The notes: generated from the sequence alone by a model not told the origin. A stretch of 64,000 nt of DNA from Sulfuricaulis sp. (GCF_024653915.1 NZ_JANLGY010000020.1:62001-126000), one strand, 5' to 3'. Counted from the stretch's first letter, positions 19,511 through 30,535 are shown. A program made the numbers and translations.

Positions 19511-20417
19511 CGGCTGTCTCCAGTATGCGCAACACCAATTCATCGAAATCCATGCCCACCTGCTTCGCCGCCTTGGGCACGAGACTGTGATCCGTCATGC
19601 CCGGCACCGTGTTCACTTCCAGCGCGTATGCGCGCCCGCTTTTGTCGAGCATGAAATCCACTCGGCCCCACCCGCCGCAACCGAGCACGGCAAACGCCCG
19701 TTGCGCGAGCGTCTGGATGGCGCGCTCCTCGTCCGCGGGCAGGCCGCAAGGACAGAGATAGCGCGTGGTATCCAGCAGGTACTTCGCCTCGTAGTCGTAA
19801 AATTCGCGATCGGTCTCAATCTGGATCAGCGGCAGCGCCTGTTCGCCGAGAATCCCGCAGGTAATTTCCGCGCCGTCGATGAAGCGCTCGGCCATGACCT
19901 GATCGTCGTATTTGGCTGCGCTTTTCCATGCGTCCTTGAGCTCAGTCACTGACTTGGCCTTGCTCACACCAAGGCTCGAACCTTCGCGCACGGGTTTAAC
20001 AAAAACCGGCAAGCCGAGTTTCGCGGCCACCTTGTCGAAATCGGTGCTGGCTTCGAGCACAGCGTATTCCGGCGTCGGGATGCCGGCGGCGGACCAGAGA
20101 AATTTGGTTCTGAGTTTGTCCATGCCCAGTGCCGAGCCCAGCAAGCCGCTGCCGGTATAGGGAATATCCAATACTTCCAGCGCCCCCTGAATCACGCCGT
20201 CCTCACCCCAACGTCCGTGCAGCACAATGAATACGCGTTCGAATTCCCCGTCTTCCAGCAGCCGCAAAACAGACCTGTCGGCATCGAAGCCATAAGCATC
20301 GACCCCTTTACGTTTCAGGGCGGCCAACACAGCGTTGCCGCTCTTGAGCGATACCTCGCGTTCCGCCGAAGGACCTCCCATCAGCACCGCCACCTTGCCA
20401 AAGTTTTTACGGTTCAT
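19497..20417 (-). CDS. ddlB: D-alanine--D-alanine ligase
   Basis: 306 residues with an ATP-grasp fold. It joins two D-alanines for the peptidoglycan stem. Motifs include [39 protein letters not shown] and [16 protein letters not shown]. It lies between murB and ftsQ and overlaps both by a few bases, which indicates a continuous transcript with coupled translation. Confidence 0.98.
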   Translation of the reverse strand: MNRKNFGKVAVLMGGPSAEREVSLKSGNAVLAALKRKGVDAYGFDADRSVLRLLEDGEFERVFIVLHGRWGEDGVIQGALEVLDIPYTGSGLLGSALGMDKLRTKFLWSAAGIPTPEYAVLEASTDFDKVAAKLGLPVFVKPVREGSSLGVSKAKSVTELKDAWKSAAKYDDQVMAERFIDGAEITCGILGEQALPLIQIETDREFYDYEAKYLLDTTRYLCPCGLPADEERAIQTLAQRAFAVLGCGGWGRVDFMLDKSGRAYALEVNTVPGMTDHSLVPKAAKQVGMDFDELVLRILETADVRR

Positions 20418-21319
20418 GCGTTAATCTCGCCGATGACTCGCACTTCGGTTTCCAGCGTCACCCCGTGCAGGTTTTCCACCGTGGCCTGGATCCGTGATAT
20501 CAGGCGTTCAATCTCTGCCGCCGTGGCGCTACCCTGGTTAACGATGAAATTCGCGTGCAGCTCGGAGACACAGGCCTTACCTTCGCACGCGCCCTTCATT
20601 CCACTGGCCTCGATCAAGCGCGCGGCATAATCGCCGGGGGGATTTTTAAAAATGGATCCGGCGTTTGGCAACTGCGTCGGCTGGGTCGCTCCACGCTTCG
20701 CCAGCAGGGTCTTGATAAGCGTTTTCCCCTGAGAGACGTCTCCGCTATCAAGCCGGAAATGCGCGGCGACAAACCATTCGCCCTGGGGGCCGCCGACTTT
20801 GCGATAATCGATTGTGTAATCCGATGGCGTGCGCGTGCGCCGTTCACCGTGGCGGTCAATGGTTTCCACTGCCTCGACGATGTTCCAGGTTTCTCCGCCG
20901 AAGGCGCCAGCGTTCATCGCCAGTGCACCACCGACCGTGCCGGGGATGCCGGCCAGAAATTCCGCGCCAACCAGCTCACGCTCGGAGCAGAAACGGGCCA
21001 CTTTGGCCCCTGCCACGCCGGCCTCAGCACGCACCACGCCAGCGCGTAAAATGGCCAAGCCGCTCAGCGCGCCACTGGTCATGATCACCGTGCCGCGCAC
21101 GCCACCGTCACGCACCAACAGGTTGCTTCCCAGCCCCACCCAATGCAGCTGCTCTGGCGCCGGCAATGACATGAGAAACGCCGCGAGATCATCGAGATCG
21201 GCGGGAATATAAAGCCGGTCTGCCGGTCCGCCGACGCGCCAGCTGGTGTGGCGCGACATCGGCTCGTTCATGAGCAGTCGTCCGCGCAGGCTTGTGCTGG
21301 ATTTCGCCGGCATCATCAT
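20414..21319 (-). CDS. murB: UDP-N-acetylenolpyruvoylglucosamine reductase
   Basis: 301 residues. The FAD-binding motifs [15 protein letters not shown] and [20 protein letters not shown] are present. The catalytic serine is in NAGSIFKNP. The length fits the shorter type II MurB rather than the 342-residue E. coli enzyme. It reduces enolpyruvyl-UDP-GlcNAc to UDP-MurNAc. It overlaps murC and ddlB by 4 bp each. Confidence 0.97.
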   Translation of the reverse strand: MMMPAKSSTSLRGRLLMNEPMSRHTSWRVGGPADRLYIPADLDDLAAFLMSLPAPEQLHWVGLGSNLLVRDGGVRGTVIMTSGALSGLAILRAGVVRAEAGVAGAKVARFCSERELVGAEFLAGIPGTVGGALAMNAGAFGGETWNIVEAVETIDRHGERRTRTPSDYTIDYRKVGGPQGEWFVAAHFRLDSGDVSQGKTLIKTLLAKRGATQPTQLPNAGSIFKNPPGDYAARLIEASGMKGACEGKACVSELHANFIVNQGSATAAEIERLISRIQATVENLHGVTLETEVRVIGEINA

Positions 21320-22716
21320 TTTCCTCCCTTGCCCAGCGTCTGCGGCAGCGAAGCAGCAACGTTGCCGATTGAACCTGCCCCCAGGGTCAGCAACACGTCG
21401 TTACCGTGCAGCACATCGACCAAGGCCTGCGGAAGCGTACTGACATCTTCCAGGAAAATCGGGTCGGCCTTGCCGCGCGCGCGGATGGCGCGGCACAGGG
21501 CGCGGCCGTCCGCACCGCTGACCGGTTTCTCGCCCGCGGCATAAACCTCCGTGATGAGCAAAGTATCGATCTCTGCCAACACGGTGCTGAAATCGTCCAG
21601 CAGGTCATGCGTGCGCGTGTAGCGATGTGGCTGAAACACCACGACGAGCCGGCGCTGCGGCCAGCTGGCGCGGGCGGCTGCGACGGTCGCGGCGATTTCA
21701 CGCGGATGATGCGCATAGTCGTCCACCAGGATCACATCACCACTGTCCTGCTTGATGCGTCCGTTGATCTGGAAACGCCGTCCAATGCCGCCGAAGGCGG
21801 CCAACGCCCGTGCAATCGCTGCCTCGTTCACACCCAACTCGTGCGCGATGGCTATGGCCGCAAGCGCATTGAGCACGTTGTGATGACCCGGCTGATTCAA
21901 CTCAACCGTCAGCCAGTTCTTCTGGCCGCGCAGCTCGGCGGTAAAATGCATGCGAGTTTCCTGCTGGCGAATGTTGACGGCACGCAAATCGGCTTCCGGC
22001 ACCGTCCCATAGGTCAGCAATGGGCGATGTACCCGTGGGATGACCTCGCGCACCACCGGGTCATCGAGACACAGAACGGCCAGACCGTAGAACGGAAGTT
22101 GCTGCAGAAAATCGACAAAGGCCTGCTTCAGCCGATCGAAATCACCACCGTAGGTGGCCATGTGATCAGCGTCGATGTTGGTCACGACCGCCATGAACGG
22201 GGCGAGATGCAGAAAGGAAGCATCGCTTTCATCGGCCTCTGCGACCAGATATTGCCCGCGTCCCAGTCGCGCATGCGTGCCGGCACTGTTGAGTCGTCCG
22301 CCGATCACGAAGGTGGGATCAAGCCCGCCTTCAGCCAGGCAACTGGCGATCAGGCTCGTGGTAGTGGTTTTGCCGTGTGTGCCGGCAATGGCAATGCCAC
22401 GCTGCAGGCGCATTAATTCGCCCAGCATCTCGGCACGCGGAATGACTGGCACGCGCGCCAGACGCGCCGCGCGAACTTCCGGATTGACATCATCCACGGC
22501 TGACGACACCACCACCACGTCCACGGCTTTAATAAGCTGTGGATCGTGGCCAATGGCAACTTTGATGCCGAGGGAGATCAGGCGCTTGGTGTTGGGCGAC
22601 TCACGCACATCCGATCCGGTAACCTCAAACTGGAGGTTGTGCAACACTTCGGCAATACCGCACATACCCGCGCCGCCGATGCCGACAAAATGCACGTGCT
22701 TCACACGGTCACGCAT
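21316..22716 (-). CDS. murC: UDP-N-acetylmuramate--L-alanine ligase
   Basis: About 466 residues from [20 protein letters not shown]. The ATP-binding motif is [12 protein letters not shown], and [11 protein letters not shown] is the Mur ligase C-terminal motif. It adds L-Ala to UDP-MurNAc. The longer frame upstream (to 22758) lies inside murG; the ATG at 22716 places the conserved dinucleotide-binding start at the N-terminus and overlaps murG by 8 bp. Confidence 0.97.
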   Translation of the reverse strand: MRDRVKHVHFVGIGGAGMCGIAEVLHNLQFEVTGSDVRESPNTKRLISLGIKVAIGHDPQLIKAVDVVVVSSAVDDVNPEVRAARLARVPVIPRAEMLGELMRLQRGIAIAGTHGKTTTTSLIASCLAEGGLDPTFVIGGRLNSAGTHARLGRGQYLVAEADESDASFLHLAPFMAVVTNIDADHMATYGGDFDRLKQAFVDFLQQLPFYGLAVLCLDDPVVREVIPRVHRPLLTYGTVPEADLRAVNIRQQETRMHFTAELRGQKNWLTVELNQPGHHNVLNALAAIAIAHELGVNEAAIARALAAFGGIGRRFQINGRIKQDSGDVILVDDYAHHPREIAATVAAARASWPQRRLVVVFQPHRYTRTHDLLDDFSTVLAEIDTLLITEVYAAGEKPVSGADGRALCRAIRARGKADPIFLEDVSTLPQALVDVLHGNDVLLTLGAGSIGNVAASLPQTLGKGGK

Positions 22717-23785
22717 GCGTGTGCTCCAGGCATAATCTCGCCACGGTTTCAGCCGCATCGGTCACGGCCAGATGACGCGCCGCTTGTGCCATCTTCAACA
22801 AGAGCCCACGGTTGCCGGCGAATCCGCCAAGCAGCTCGCATACACGGGCATTGTTGAATTCCGCCGGCGGGATCAGCACCGCCGCGTCACGCTCGGACAA
22901 AAATTTCGCATTCGCGGTCTGGTGATCGTCGACCGCATAAAGATAGGGAACCAGAATCGCCGCGGACCCGGAGGCGGCGATCTCGGCGATCGTCATAGCC
23001 CCGGCGCGACATATCACAACGTCTGCCCAGGCATAGGCCTGCGCCATGTCATCGATGAATTCCATCACCTTGGCCGGCACGTCGCCGTATGCACGCTGCA
23101 CCGATTCCGCGGCGTTACGGCCACACTGATGCCAGATCTCCGGTCGAATGTCGGCCGGCAATTCCTGCACGGCATCGGGCACAACGTCGTTGAAAATCCT
23201 GGCCCCCAGGCTGCCGCCGACAATCAGCAACCGCAGCCGGCCGCGGCGGGAGGCCAGTCTTTCATCCGGAGGCGGCAGCGCGGCAATTTCGTCACGCACC
23301 GGATTGCCCACGGGGCGCGCGACCAGATGTCGGCCGAAGGCATTCGGGAAACCGCTCAGCACCTGATCGGCGAGCGGCGCCAGCCACTTGTTGGTCATGC
23401 CGGGAATCGCGTTCTGCTCGTGGATGAGCAACGGAGTACGCGTCAACCAGGCCATCAAACCTCCAGGACCGGCAACGAATCCGCCGAGAGACAATACGGC
23501 ATCGGGCTTTCTGCGGCGCAGCACGCGGAACGCCTGCGCCATGGCATATATAAGAGTGAACGGGAACAGCAGCCAGCGCAGCCAGCCCTTGCGCCGCACG
23601 CCCTGGATCGTCAGCCATTCCATTTCGATAGCAAGCCCCGAAGCCGGCACCGCATGCGCCTCCAGGCCCCGGCGCGTACCCAGCCACACAACTTGCGTAC
23701 GTTTTTCGAGCAATCGGCGCGCCACGGCGAGGCCGGGGAACACATGCCCTCCGGTACCGCCCGCCATAATCAGCACGCAAGTCAT
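22709..23785 (-). CDS. murG: UDP-GlcNAc:undecaprenyl-PP-MurNAc-pentapeptide GlcNAc transferase
   Basis: About 358 residues from [20 protein letters not shown]. The N-terminal glycine-rich loop binds the lipid carrier side, and the C-terminal domain has the UDP-GlcNAc site ([22 protein letters not shown] in pieces). It makes lipid II at the inner face of the membrane. The start at 23785 is supported by GGAGGCGGAGC immediately upstream. Unusually for the cluster, a 237-bp hairpin-rich gap separates it from ftsW. Confidence 0.97.
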   Translation of the reverse strand: MTCVLIMAGGTGGHVFPGLAVARRLLEKRTQVVWLGTRRGLEAHAVPASGLAIEMEWLTIQGVRRKGWLRWLLFPFTLIYAMAQAFRVLRRRKPDAVLSLGGFVAGPGGLMAWLTRTPLLIHEQNAIPGMTNKWLAPLADQVLSGFPNAFGRHLVARPVGNPVRDEIAALPPPDERLASRRGRLRLLIVGGSLGARIFNDVVPDAVQELPADIRPEIWHQCGRNAAESVQRAYGDVPAKVMEFIDDMAQAYAWADVVICRAGAMTIAEIAASGSAAILVPYLYAVDDHQTANAKFLSERDAAVLIPPAEFNNARVCELLGGFAGNRGLLLKMAQAARHLAVTDAAETVARLCLEHTHA

Positions 23786-23837
23786 TGCTCCGCCTCCGAT
23801 AGCACTACAATATTCCACATTCCGTTTTGTCGGCGTC

Positions 23838-24007
23838 TGGCGGCATTCGCCACGGTTGCATCCCCACGCTTCGCGTGGGGGGCGCCCCGGAGCGTCGCCC
23901 GAGGGACCCGCGCAGCGGGATCGGGCAGCGGAGGGGATGCCAGCGACCGCATGCGGGGCGCCGGCATCCCCGCATCCCCGAAGGGGCCCCTGCTCCGCGC
24001 TGCGCGG
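23838..24007. repeat. Cluster of short perfect hairpins between ftsW and murG
   Basis: At least five hairpins occur in 170 bp: TGGCG/CGCCA (23838-23852), CCCCACGC-TTC-GCGTGGGG (23862-23880), CCCGC-GCA-GCGGG (23907-23919), CCCC-GAA-GGGG (23976-23986) and CCGCG-CTG-CGCGG (23995-24007). A wider GGGGATGCC (23933) / GGCATCCCC (23963) pair also occurs. Four loops are only three bases long. The region is far more GC-rich than its flanks and codes for nothing I recognise. It looks like inserted palindromic repeat material inside an otherwise gapless cluster. Confidence 0.7.
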
Positions 24008-24022
24008 TCGCCATCGCCCTGC

Positions 24023-25186
24023 TCATGCCGCCCCCCAATTGCCGCCGCGCGCCGCGCGCCCGATGAGAAGCAGCAGACCCATCGCCATGCAGCTCACCAG
24101 CATGCTGGAACCGCCATAACTTACGAATGGCAGTGTCAGTCCCTTGGTTGGCAACAAACCCATGTTGACACCCATGTTGATCATGGCTTGGCCACCGAGC
24201 AGCAGCCCGATGCCTTGCGCCAGGCGCGCGCCGTAGATCTGGCCGGCAACTTCCGCCTGGTGCGCGATGACGAAGGCGCGCACGATAATAATGCTGTACA
24301 GCACCATCATGCCGAGCACCGCCACCAATCCGAGTTCTTCGGCCATCACGGCGAACACGAAATCGGTGTGCGACGCGGGCAGATAAAAAAGCTTCTGCAT
24401 GCTGGCGCCCAGCCCGGCGCCAAACCATTCGCCGCGCCCGAAGGCAATCAACGACTGCACCAACTGGAATCCGGTGTTGAACGGATCTGCGAATGGATCC
24501 ATGAAACTCGTCGCCCGCGCCATGCGATACGGAGAGATGATGGTGAGCAGCACCATGCTGCCGGCACCGGCGCCTAGGACCATCATGAAGTGCCAGAAAC
24601 GCACGCCGCCGAGGAACAGCATGGAAAACACTGTCACGGTAATTACCACCAGCGAACCCATGTCGGGTTCCATCAGCAGCAACGCCCCAATCACCGCCAG
24701 CACGAGGCTGACCATCACGATGCCCTGGGTAAAATTCTTGAGCGCCTCCTGCTTGCGTACCAGATATCCCGCGACGTAAATCACCGCGAATAGCTTCATG
24801 AATTCCGACGGCTGCACGTTCAGGACGCCAAGCCGAATCCAGCGCGAACTGCCGTTGACGTGCGCACCTATGCCAGGCAGCAGTACAACAAACAGCGAGA
24901 CCATGCCGATCAGCAGAAGATACGGACCGGACTTTTCCCACCAACGCACGCGCGTGCGCATGGTGAGCGCCATGAACAGCAAACCCAGGATTGTGTAAGA
25001 GGCATGGCGGATGAGGAAATAGGCGCTGTTGTTCATCTCGCGATCGGCGTAAGCGACAGACGCTGAATACACCATGATTACACCCGTCGCGAGCAGCACG
25101 ATGGTGCTGCCCAAAAGCCACGGGTCCCACGCCGGGCGTGCCCGACCCGCCGAACGCAGCACACCCGGCATGATGACAGCGCTCAT
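24023..25186 (-). CDS. ftsW: Lipid II polymerase/flippase-family protein FtsW
   Basis: 387 residues from MSAVIMPGVLRSAGRARPAW. About ten membrane segments are visible. Conserved SEDS motifs include GIGAHVNGSSRWI, QPSEFMKL and the C-terminal FVSYGGSSML. SEDS proteins polymerise glycan strands; FtsW works with FtsI at the septum. The start overlaps the murD stop (ATGA), typical of coupled translation. The longer upstream frame lies within murD. Confidence 0.97.
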   Translation of the reverse strand: MSAVIMPGVLRSAGRARPAWDPWLLGSTIVLLATGVIMVYSASVAYADREMNNSAYFLIRHASYTILGLLFMALTMRTRVRWWEKSGPYLLLIGMVSLFVVLLPGIGAHVNGSSRWIRLGVLNVQPSEFMKLFAVIYVAGYLVRKQEALKNFTQGIVMVSLVLAVIGALLLMEPDMGSLVVITVTVFSMLFLGGVRFWHFMMVLGAGAGSMVLLTIISPYRMARATSFMDPFADPFNTGFQLVQSLIAFGRGEWFGAGLGASMQKLFYLPASHTDFVFAVMAEELGLVAVLGMMVLYSIIIVRAFVIAHQAEVAGQIYGARLAQGIGLLLGGQAMINMGVNMGLLPTKGLTLPFVSYGGSSMLVSCMAMGLLLLIGRAARGGNWGAA

Positions 25187-26523
25187 GCCAATTCCTCGCG
25201 CACGGCCTGACAGAAAACTTCGGCACGGTGCTCGTAATTGCGGAACATGTCGAAGCTGGCGCAGGCAGGTGAAAGCAACACCACGTTTCCCGGTTGTGCC
25301 AGTTTCTTGGCAATTCGCACGGCATCGTGCATATCCTTCGCGTGATGCACCTTCACGGCCTTGCCAAGCGCGGCCTCGATCTGTGGCGCATCGCGCCCGA
25401 TGAGCACCACCGCGCGGGCATGCTGGATGCACGCCGGTTTCATATCGCTGAAATCCTGTCCCTTGCCGTCGCCGCCGGCGATGAGAATCACCGGCGAGGT
25501 CATGCCGTTCAACGCCGCCACGGTGGCGCCGACGTTCGTCCCTTTCGAATCGTCATACCAGCGCACATCCTGGTGCTCGGCCACCAGTTCGGTGCGGTGC
25601 TTGAGTCCTTTGAATGTCCGCACCGCCGCACAGAAAGCCTCGGGCGCGACTCCCACGGCCTCGGCCAGCGCCATGGCCGCGAGCACATTGGCCAGGTTAT
25701 ACCGGCCGGTAAGCGGTACTTCGCGCACGGGCATGAGCGATTCCTTTCCGCGCATCAGCCAAGTCTCACCGCGGATTTCATCGAGACCATAATCCTGCGC
25801 CGTAAGCGGGCGACCAAGTCCGAAATTGACAACGCGACGACCCGACTGGCTCATGCGCAGCACCAGGGGATCGTCGGTATTGATCACCATGGTGCCGTTG
25901 CCGCGAAAAATTTGTGCCTTGGCTCCGGCGTATTCATTGATATCACGGTAGCGGTCCATATGATCCGGCGTTATGTTGAGCACCGCCGCGGCGCGCGCAT
26001 TGAGACTGGTCGTTGTCTCCAGCTGGAAACTCGACAGCTCGAGGACGTAGACATCCGGCTCGTCACCCGCGAGCAGCGACAGTGCCGGTACACCAATGTT
26101 GCCGCCGACGGCGGTCCTGAGGCCCGCGTGCCGGCACATCTCTCCGGTCAGGGCAGTGACCGTGCTTTTGCCATTCGTGCCGGTCACGGCGATGACCGGC
26201 GCTGTCGCTTCGCGAGCGAACAGCTCAATGTCCCCAACCACCTCGGCGCCATGCTCTGTGGCACGCGCAATCTCGCTTTCCCTGACCGACACGCCCGGGC
26301 TCACCACCAGCAGACCCGGGTCGTCGAAAAGCGCCGCAGGCAAGCCACCGGTGTGTACGGCGACCCGCGGTAATTCGCGCCGCAGTTCCGCCAGCTTTGG
26401 CGGTTGCTCGCGGGTATCCACCACCACGACCTCATAATCTCGCGCGATGAGATGACGCACGCAGGAAATTCCTGTAAGCCCGAGGCCCACCACCAGCGCG
26501 CGTTTTGTTTCCGTCTTTTTCAT
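25183..26523 (-). CDS. murD: UDP-N-acetylmuramoylalanine--D-glutamate ligase
   Basis: 446 residues from MKKTETKRALVVGLGLTGIS. The ATP motif VTGTNGKSTVTAL and the C-terminal LSPACASFDMFRNYEHRG-like region (ending FDMFRNYEHR here) are clear. It adds D-Glu to UDP-MurNAc-L-Ala. The start was chosen at the conserved N-terminal Rossmann motif; the open frame continues upstream but crosses the mraY-murD spacer hairpin. The spacer to mraY is 92 bp. Confidence 0.96.
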   Translation of the reverse strand: MKKTETKRALVVGLGLTGISCVRHLIARDYEVVVVDTREQPPKLAELRRELPRVAVHTGGLPAALFDDPGLLVVSPGVSVRESEIARATEHGAEVVGDIELFAREATAPVIAVTGTNGKSTVTALTGEMCRHAGLRTAVGGNIGVPALSLLAGDEPDVYVLELSSFQLETTTSLNARAAAVLNITPDHMDRYRDINEYAGAKAQIFRGNGTMVINTDDPLVLRMSQSGRRVVNFGLGRPLTAQDYGLDEIRGETWLMRGKESLMPVREVPLTGRYNLANVLAAMALAEAVGVAPEAFCAAVRTFKGLKHRTELVAEHQDVRWYDDSKGTNVGATVAALNGMTSPVILIAGGDGKGQDFSDMKPACIQHARAVVLIGRDAPQIEAALGKAVKVHHAKDMHDAVRIAKKLAQPGNVVLLSPACASFDMFRNYEHRAEVFCQAVREELA

Positions 26524-26570
26524 CGCCACCACATTCACGTTCTGTCCTGACCTCTTTCCCCTCGTCCCTG

Positions 26571-26593
26571 CCCTCTTCCGCAATGGAAGAGGG
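26571..26593. repeat. Palindromic element between mraY and murD
   Basis: CCCTCTTCC-GCAAT-GGAAGAGGG is a perfect 9-bp stem with a 5-base loop. It is flanked by CCTCGTCCC and a downstream GGCGAGG that extend the symmetry. This resembles common REP-like intergenic palindromes of the CCCTCTCCC type. No T-run follows it, so termination is unlikely. Confidence 0.6.
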
Positions 26594-26615
26594 AGATTGG
26601 CGAGGGTCTTAATTC

Positions 26616-27698
26616 CTATCGAAGCTTCAATGTCGCCAGTCCAATCAGCACCAGGATCAGCGAGATGATCCAGAAACGCACAATCACGCGCGGTTCGGGC
26701 CATCCCTTCAATTCAAAATGATGATGCAACGGCGCCATGCGGAAGATGCGCTTGCCCGTGAGCTTGAATGACGCTACTTGCAAGATCACCGACACCGTCT
26801 CCATAACGAACACCCCGCCCATGATGAAGAGCACAATTTCCTGGCGCACCGACACCGCCACGGTCCCGAGCGCCGCGCCCAGTGCGAGCGCGCCGATATC
26901 GCCCATGAACACCATGGCGGGATAGGTGTTGAACCACAGAAAACCGAGCCCGGCGCCAACGATGGCGCCACAGAAAATCAACATTTCGCCGGCACCGGCG
27001 ATATAGGGGAAACCGAGGTAGGCGGAAAATTTCAGGTGACCCATGACGTAGGCAAAGATGCCCAGCGCCGCGGCCACCATGACCGTCGGCATGATCGCCA
27101 GGCCATCCAATCCGTCCGTCAGATTCACGGCATTGCTGCTGCCCACGATGACGAAATAAGCGAGCAGGATATAAACCGGGCCCAGATCAATGATGATGTT
27201 CTTGAACAGCGGAACGATGAGCGCCGTATCGGCTGGACTCTTGGCGGTGTAATAGAGGAACAGCGCGATCGCCAAACCGGAAACCGTCTGCCAGAAAAAC
27301 TTGGCCTTGGCGCCGATACCGCGCGGATCTTTATTGATGATCTTCTTGTAGTCGTCGACCCAGCCGATCGCACCGAAGGACACGATGGAGAACAGCACCG
27401 CCAGCACGAAGCGGTTGGTGAGGTCCGCCCACAGCAGGGTGGAGACGGCGATCGCCACGATGATCAGCGCCCCGCCCATGGTCGGCGTACCGGCCTTGGC
27501 AAGATGGCTCTGCGGGCCGTCCTTGCGCACAGTCTGTCCCAGCTGCCGCACGCCGAGACTCCGGATCATGGTCGGCCCAATCCAGAAGCTGATCATCAGC
27601 GCCGTGAGTACGCCCAGGATACCCCGCAGCGTGAGATAACGAAACACGTTGAAAAACGAGAAATCCCGCGCCAGCGATTCGAAAAGATAATAAAGCAC
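26616..27698 (-). CDS. mraY: Phospho-N-acetylmuramoyl-pentapeptide transferase
   Basis: 360 residues, the E. coli length. About ten membrane helices are visible. Catalytic motifs include [29 protein letters not shown] and [11 protein letters not shown], and the C-terminal HHHFELKGW is the HHH motif of the family. It makes lipid I in the inner membrane from UDP-MurNAc-pentapeptide and undecaprenyl phosphate. It begins directly after murF. Confidence 0.98.
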   Translation of the reverse strand: MLYYLFESLARDFSFFNVFRYLTLRGILGVLTALMISFWIGPTMIRSLGVRQLGQTVRKDGPQSHLAKAGTPTMGGALIIVAIAVSTLLWADLTNRFVLAVLFSIVSFGAIGWVDDYKKIINKDPRGIGAKAKFFWQTVSGLAIALFLYYTAKSPADTALIVPLFKNIIIDLGPVYILLAYFVIVGSSNAVNLTDGLDGLAIMPTVMVAAALGIFAYVMGHLKFSAYLGFPYIAGAGEMLIFCGAIVGAGLGFLWFNTYPAMVFMGDIGALALGAALGTVAVSVRQEIVLFIMGGVFVMETVSVILQVASFKLTGKRIFRMAPLHHHFELKGWPEPRVIVRFWIISLILVLIGLATLKLR

Positions 27699-29069
27699 TT
27701 AGCGTTTCCTCCCGTTCTCGCCGGCGGCCGGGGATTTTTTTGTAATGCCGGCGACGATCTGTTCCATGTGCATCATGCGCGACCCCTTGACCAGCACCGT
27801 CATGTCCGCGTGCAGGCAGTCCTGAAGGGCTTCGATGAGGGCCTCATGACTCTCGAAATGACGCGCGCCCTTGCCGAAAGCGCCTACGGCAATGCGTGAA
27901 AATTCTCCAATGGCGAACAGGCGCTGGATGCCAAGACGGCCGGCCAGTTCGCCGACGCGGAAATGGATGTCGGCGGCGGATGACCCGAGCTCACCCATGT
28001 CACCGAGCACCATTACACGCTCGCCGGAAAATTCCTTGAGCACCTGCAGCCCCGCCGCGACGGAGGTGGGATTGGCGTTATAAGTATCATCAATTATGCG
28101 CGCGCCGCTGACGCCCCTTTTCACTTCGAGGCGGCCGGAAACCGTTTGTAGTTTTTCGAGGCCGTTTTTCACCTGTTCAAGCGAGGCGCCAGCCGCAATC
28201 GCCGCGCCCGCGCCCGCCAGGGTGTTCATGACATTGTGTCTGCCCAACAAGGGTACGCTCATGTCGATGTCTCCATGGGTGGTGGTTTTCAGATGTATCA
28301 GACTGCCGTTGTCGGTAAGCCGGTAATCCGCGCTCACGTCCGCCTTGTGATCCAGCCCGAAGGTCAGGCACTTGCGCCCGGCAACCAACGTCCTCCAGAG
28401 AGGAAAAAATTCATCGTCGGCATTGAGCACGGCCGTTCCCGCCGTTCTCAGGCCGGTGAAAATCTCCCCCTTGGCGCGTGCCACACCTTCGACCGTACCG
28501 ACCCCCGCCAGGTGCGCCTCGCCAGCATTAGTGATGAGCGCGACCGTCGGCCGCGTCATGCGCGACAAATACTCGATCTCACCGAAATGATTCATCCCCA
28601 TCTCAATAACGGCAAAGCGGTCACTGGAGCGCATTCGCACCAGCGTCAATGGCACGCCGATATCGTTGTTGAAATTTCCGCGCGTAACACACCCGGTTCC
28701 GATCTCACCCAGAATGGTGCCGATCATTTCCTTGACCGTGGTCTTGCCGTTGCTGCCGGTGATGGCGACGACCGGGACCTGAAATTGGTTGCGCCAGAAT
28801 GCCCCGAGATTGCCATAAGCCAGTCGCGTGTTCGGCACATGCACATAGGGCAACGGCGTTTGCATATCGCGTCCCAGCAGGGCCCCCACGGCACCCGCAC
28901 TGATGGCTTCGGCCAGAAAGTTGTGTCCATCGAAGCGATCGCCCTTGATCGCGACATACAAGTCACCGGCCTGTAATGTACGCGTGTCATGACTGACGCC
29001 CGTGAACACGGCGTCCGAACCCTTGCGCGGGCACTTCAGAACATCGGCGAGAATTTCGAGAGACATCAC
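27699..29069 (-). CDS. murF: UDP-MurNAc-tripeptide--D-Ala-D-Ala ligase
   Basis: 456 residues. The ATP motif is ITGSNGKTTVKEM, followed by GNFNNDIGVPLT and the C-terminal VLVKGSRMMHME. It adds D-Ala-D-Ala, completing the cytoplasmic precursor. It overlaps murE by 4 bp and abuts mraY, so it is part of one long operon. Confidence 0.98.
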   Translation of the reverse strand: MMSLEILADVLKCPRKGSDAVFTGVSHDTRTLQAGDLYVAIKGDRFDGHNFLAEAISAGAVGALLGRDMQTPLPYVHVPNTRLAYGNLGAFWRNQFQVPVVAITGSNGKTTVKEMIGTILGEIGTGCVTRGNFNNDIGVPLTLVRMRSSDRFAVIEMGMNHFGEIEYLSRMTRPTVALITNAGEAHLAGVGTVEGVARAKGEIFTGLRTAGTAVLNADDEFFPLWRTLVAGRKCLTFGLDHKADVSADYRLTDNGSLIHLKTTTHGDIDMSVPLLGRHNVMNTLAGAGAAIAAGASLEQVKNGLEKLQTVSGRLEVKRGVSGARIIDDTYNANPTSVAAGLQVLKEFSGERVMVLGDMGELGSSAADIHFRVGELAGRLGIQRLFAIGEFSRIAVGAFGKGARHFESHEALIEALQDCLHADMTVLVKGSRMMHMEQIVAGITKKSPAAGENGRKR

Positions 29070-30535
29070 GCTGCCGCTCCCATCAGCTGTCTTACCACTT
29101 CCCGATCGCTGTAAGGCAGACGTTCGTCGCCCACCTGCTGGTAATCCTCATGTCCCTTGCCGGCGATGAGCACGATGTCATCCGTAGCGGCGGTCTGAAT
29201 GGCTGTTTTGATGGCGGCGCGGCGATCACGGATGATCCGCGGTGAGGCACGCATGCCGCCAGCAATCTCCGCGATAATGGCATCGCCCAACTCATGGCGC
29301 GGGTTGTCGTCAGTCAGCATAACCACGTCCGCCAGTCGCTCGGCGATCTCGCCCATCTGCGGACGCTTGCCACGGTCGCGGTCGCCACCACAGCCAAAGA
29401 CGCACCAGAGCTTTCCCTGCGCGTGCTCGCGCAGTGCCATCAGGATTTTTTCCAGCGCATCCGGCGTGTGCGCATAATCCACCACGACCAGAGGCAAACC
29501 CTTGATGCCGCCAAAACGCTCGGCACGTCCGGCGGGGGCATGCGCCCGAGCCAGTCGCGCGGCCGCATCCTTCATGTCCACTCCCAGAACCAAAAGGGTC
29601 GTGAACACCGCTAACAGGTTGTACACGTTGAAGTGTCCGATGAGCGGGCTACGCAATTCAATTTCACCGTTGGGCGTCTGGATCCGCAGCCACAGCCCCT
29701 CGGGCGAAGGTCGTACCTCGCACGCGCGCACATCGCCACCCTTGATGCCGTAACTCAAGGAAGTCACCGGCGCGCTTATATCGGTCAGCAACCGGCGCCC
29801 AAAATCATCGTCATGATTGGTCACCACGTATTTCAATCCTTCCGTGGCAAACAATTTCGCCTTGGCCAGGCCATAAGCTGTCATGTCTCCGTGATAATCG
29901 AGATGGTCGCGCGTCAGGTTGGTGAAGACCGCCACATGGAACAGCACGCCATTCACTCGCCCCTGATCGAGCGCGTGCGAGGAGACCTCCATCGCCAGAT
30001 GCGTGGCACCTTGTCCGAGAAAGTCCGTCATGAGCCGCTGCACCGTCACGGGATCGGGTGTGGTGTGGATCGAGGCGTTAAGCACGCCGGGGAATCCGCT
30101 ACCGAGCGTGCCAATCACCGCGCAGCGCTTCGGAGGCTGGTCGAGGGCCTGCGCCAGGAGTTGTGTGCAGGTGGTTTTCCCGTTGGTGCCGGTAACGCCG
30201 ACCACCACGAGCCGTCGCGAGGGCGAACCATAAAAGCGGTCCGCAACGAAGCCGAGTTTCTGACCCAGCCCCGAGACACCAAAGGCGGGCACCGGCACTC
30301 CGCGCAACGCATAACCGTCATCTTTTTCGTAGACGATGGCGCAGGCCCCCGAGGCTACGGCATCGCCAATATACTCGCGCCCGTCAGCCACCATTCCCGG
30401 CAGCGCCAGAAACAGGTCGCCCGGCTGTACGCGCCGACTGTCCGTTTGCAGCCCGCGTACCTCGCGGCTGGCTACGCCCGGCACACGCGCTATGCCTTCG
30501 AGCAGTTCACGCAGGTCAATTATTCTCGGCGTCAT
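29066..30535 (-). CDS. murE: UDP-MurNAc-L-Ala-D-Glu--meso-diaminopimelate ligase
   Basis: 489 residues. The ATP motif GVTGTNGKTTCTQ is near residue 114. The DNPR tetrapeptide in MLTDDNPRHE is the specificity motif for meso-diaminopimelate, so the cell wall is mDAP-type, as expected for a Gram-negative organism. It overlaps ftsI and murF by 4 bp each. Confidence 0.98.
   Translation of the reverse strand: MTPRIIDLRELLEGIARVPGVASREVRGLQTDSRRVQPGDLFLALPGMVADGREYIGDAVASGACAIVYEKDDGYALRGVPVPAFGVSGLGQKLGFVADRFYGSPSRRLVVVGVTGTNGKTTCTQLLAQALDQPPKRCAVIGTLGSGFPGVLNASIHTTPDPVTVQRLMTDFLGQGATHLAMEVSSHALDQGRVNGVLFHVAVFTNLTRDHLDYHGDMTAYGLAKAKLFATEGLKYVVTNHDDDFGRRLLTDISAPVTSLSYGIKGGDVRACEVRPSPEGLWLRIQTPNGEIELRSPLIGHFNVYNLLAVFTTLLVLGVDMKDAAARLARAHAPAGRAERFGGIKGLPLVVVDYAHTPDALEKILMALREHAQGKLWCVFGCGGDRDRGKRPQMGEIAERLADVVMLTDDNPRHELGDAIIAEIAGGMRASPRIIRDRRAAIKTAIQTAATDDIVLIAGKGHEDYQQVGDERLPYSDREVVRQLMGAAA

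Noticed and set aside
23782-23967. 61-codon frame between ftsW and murG
   Set aside because: It runs through palindromic hairpins and into the murG start; the Arg/Pro/Ala-rich product looks like a by-product of GC-rich repeats.
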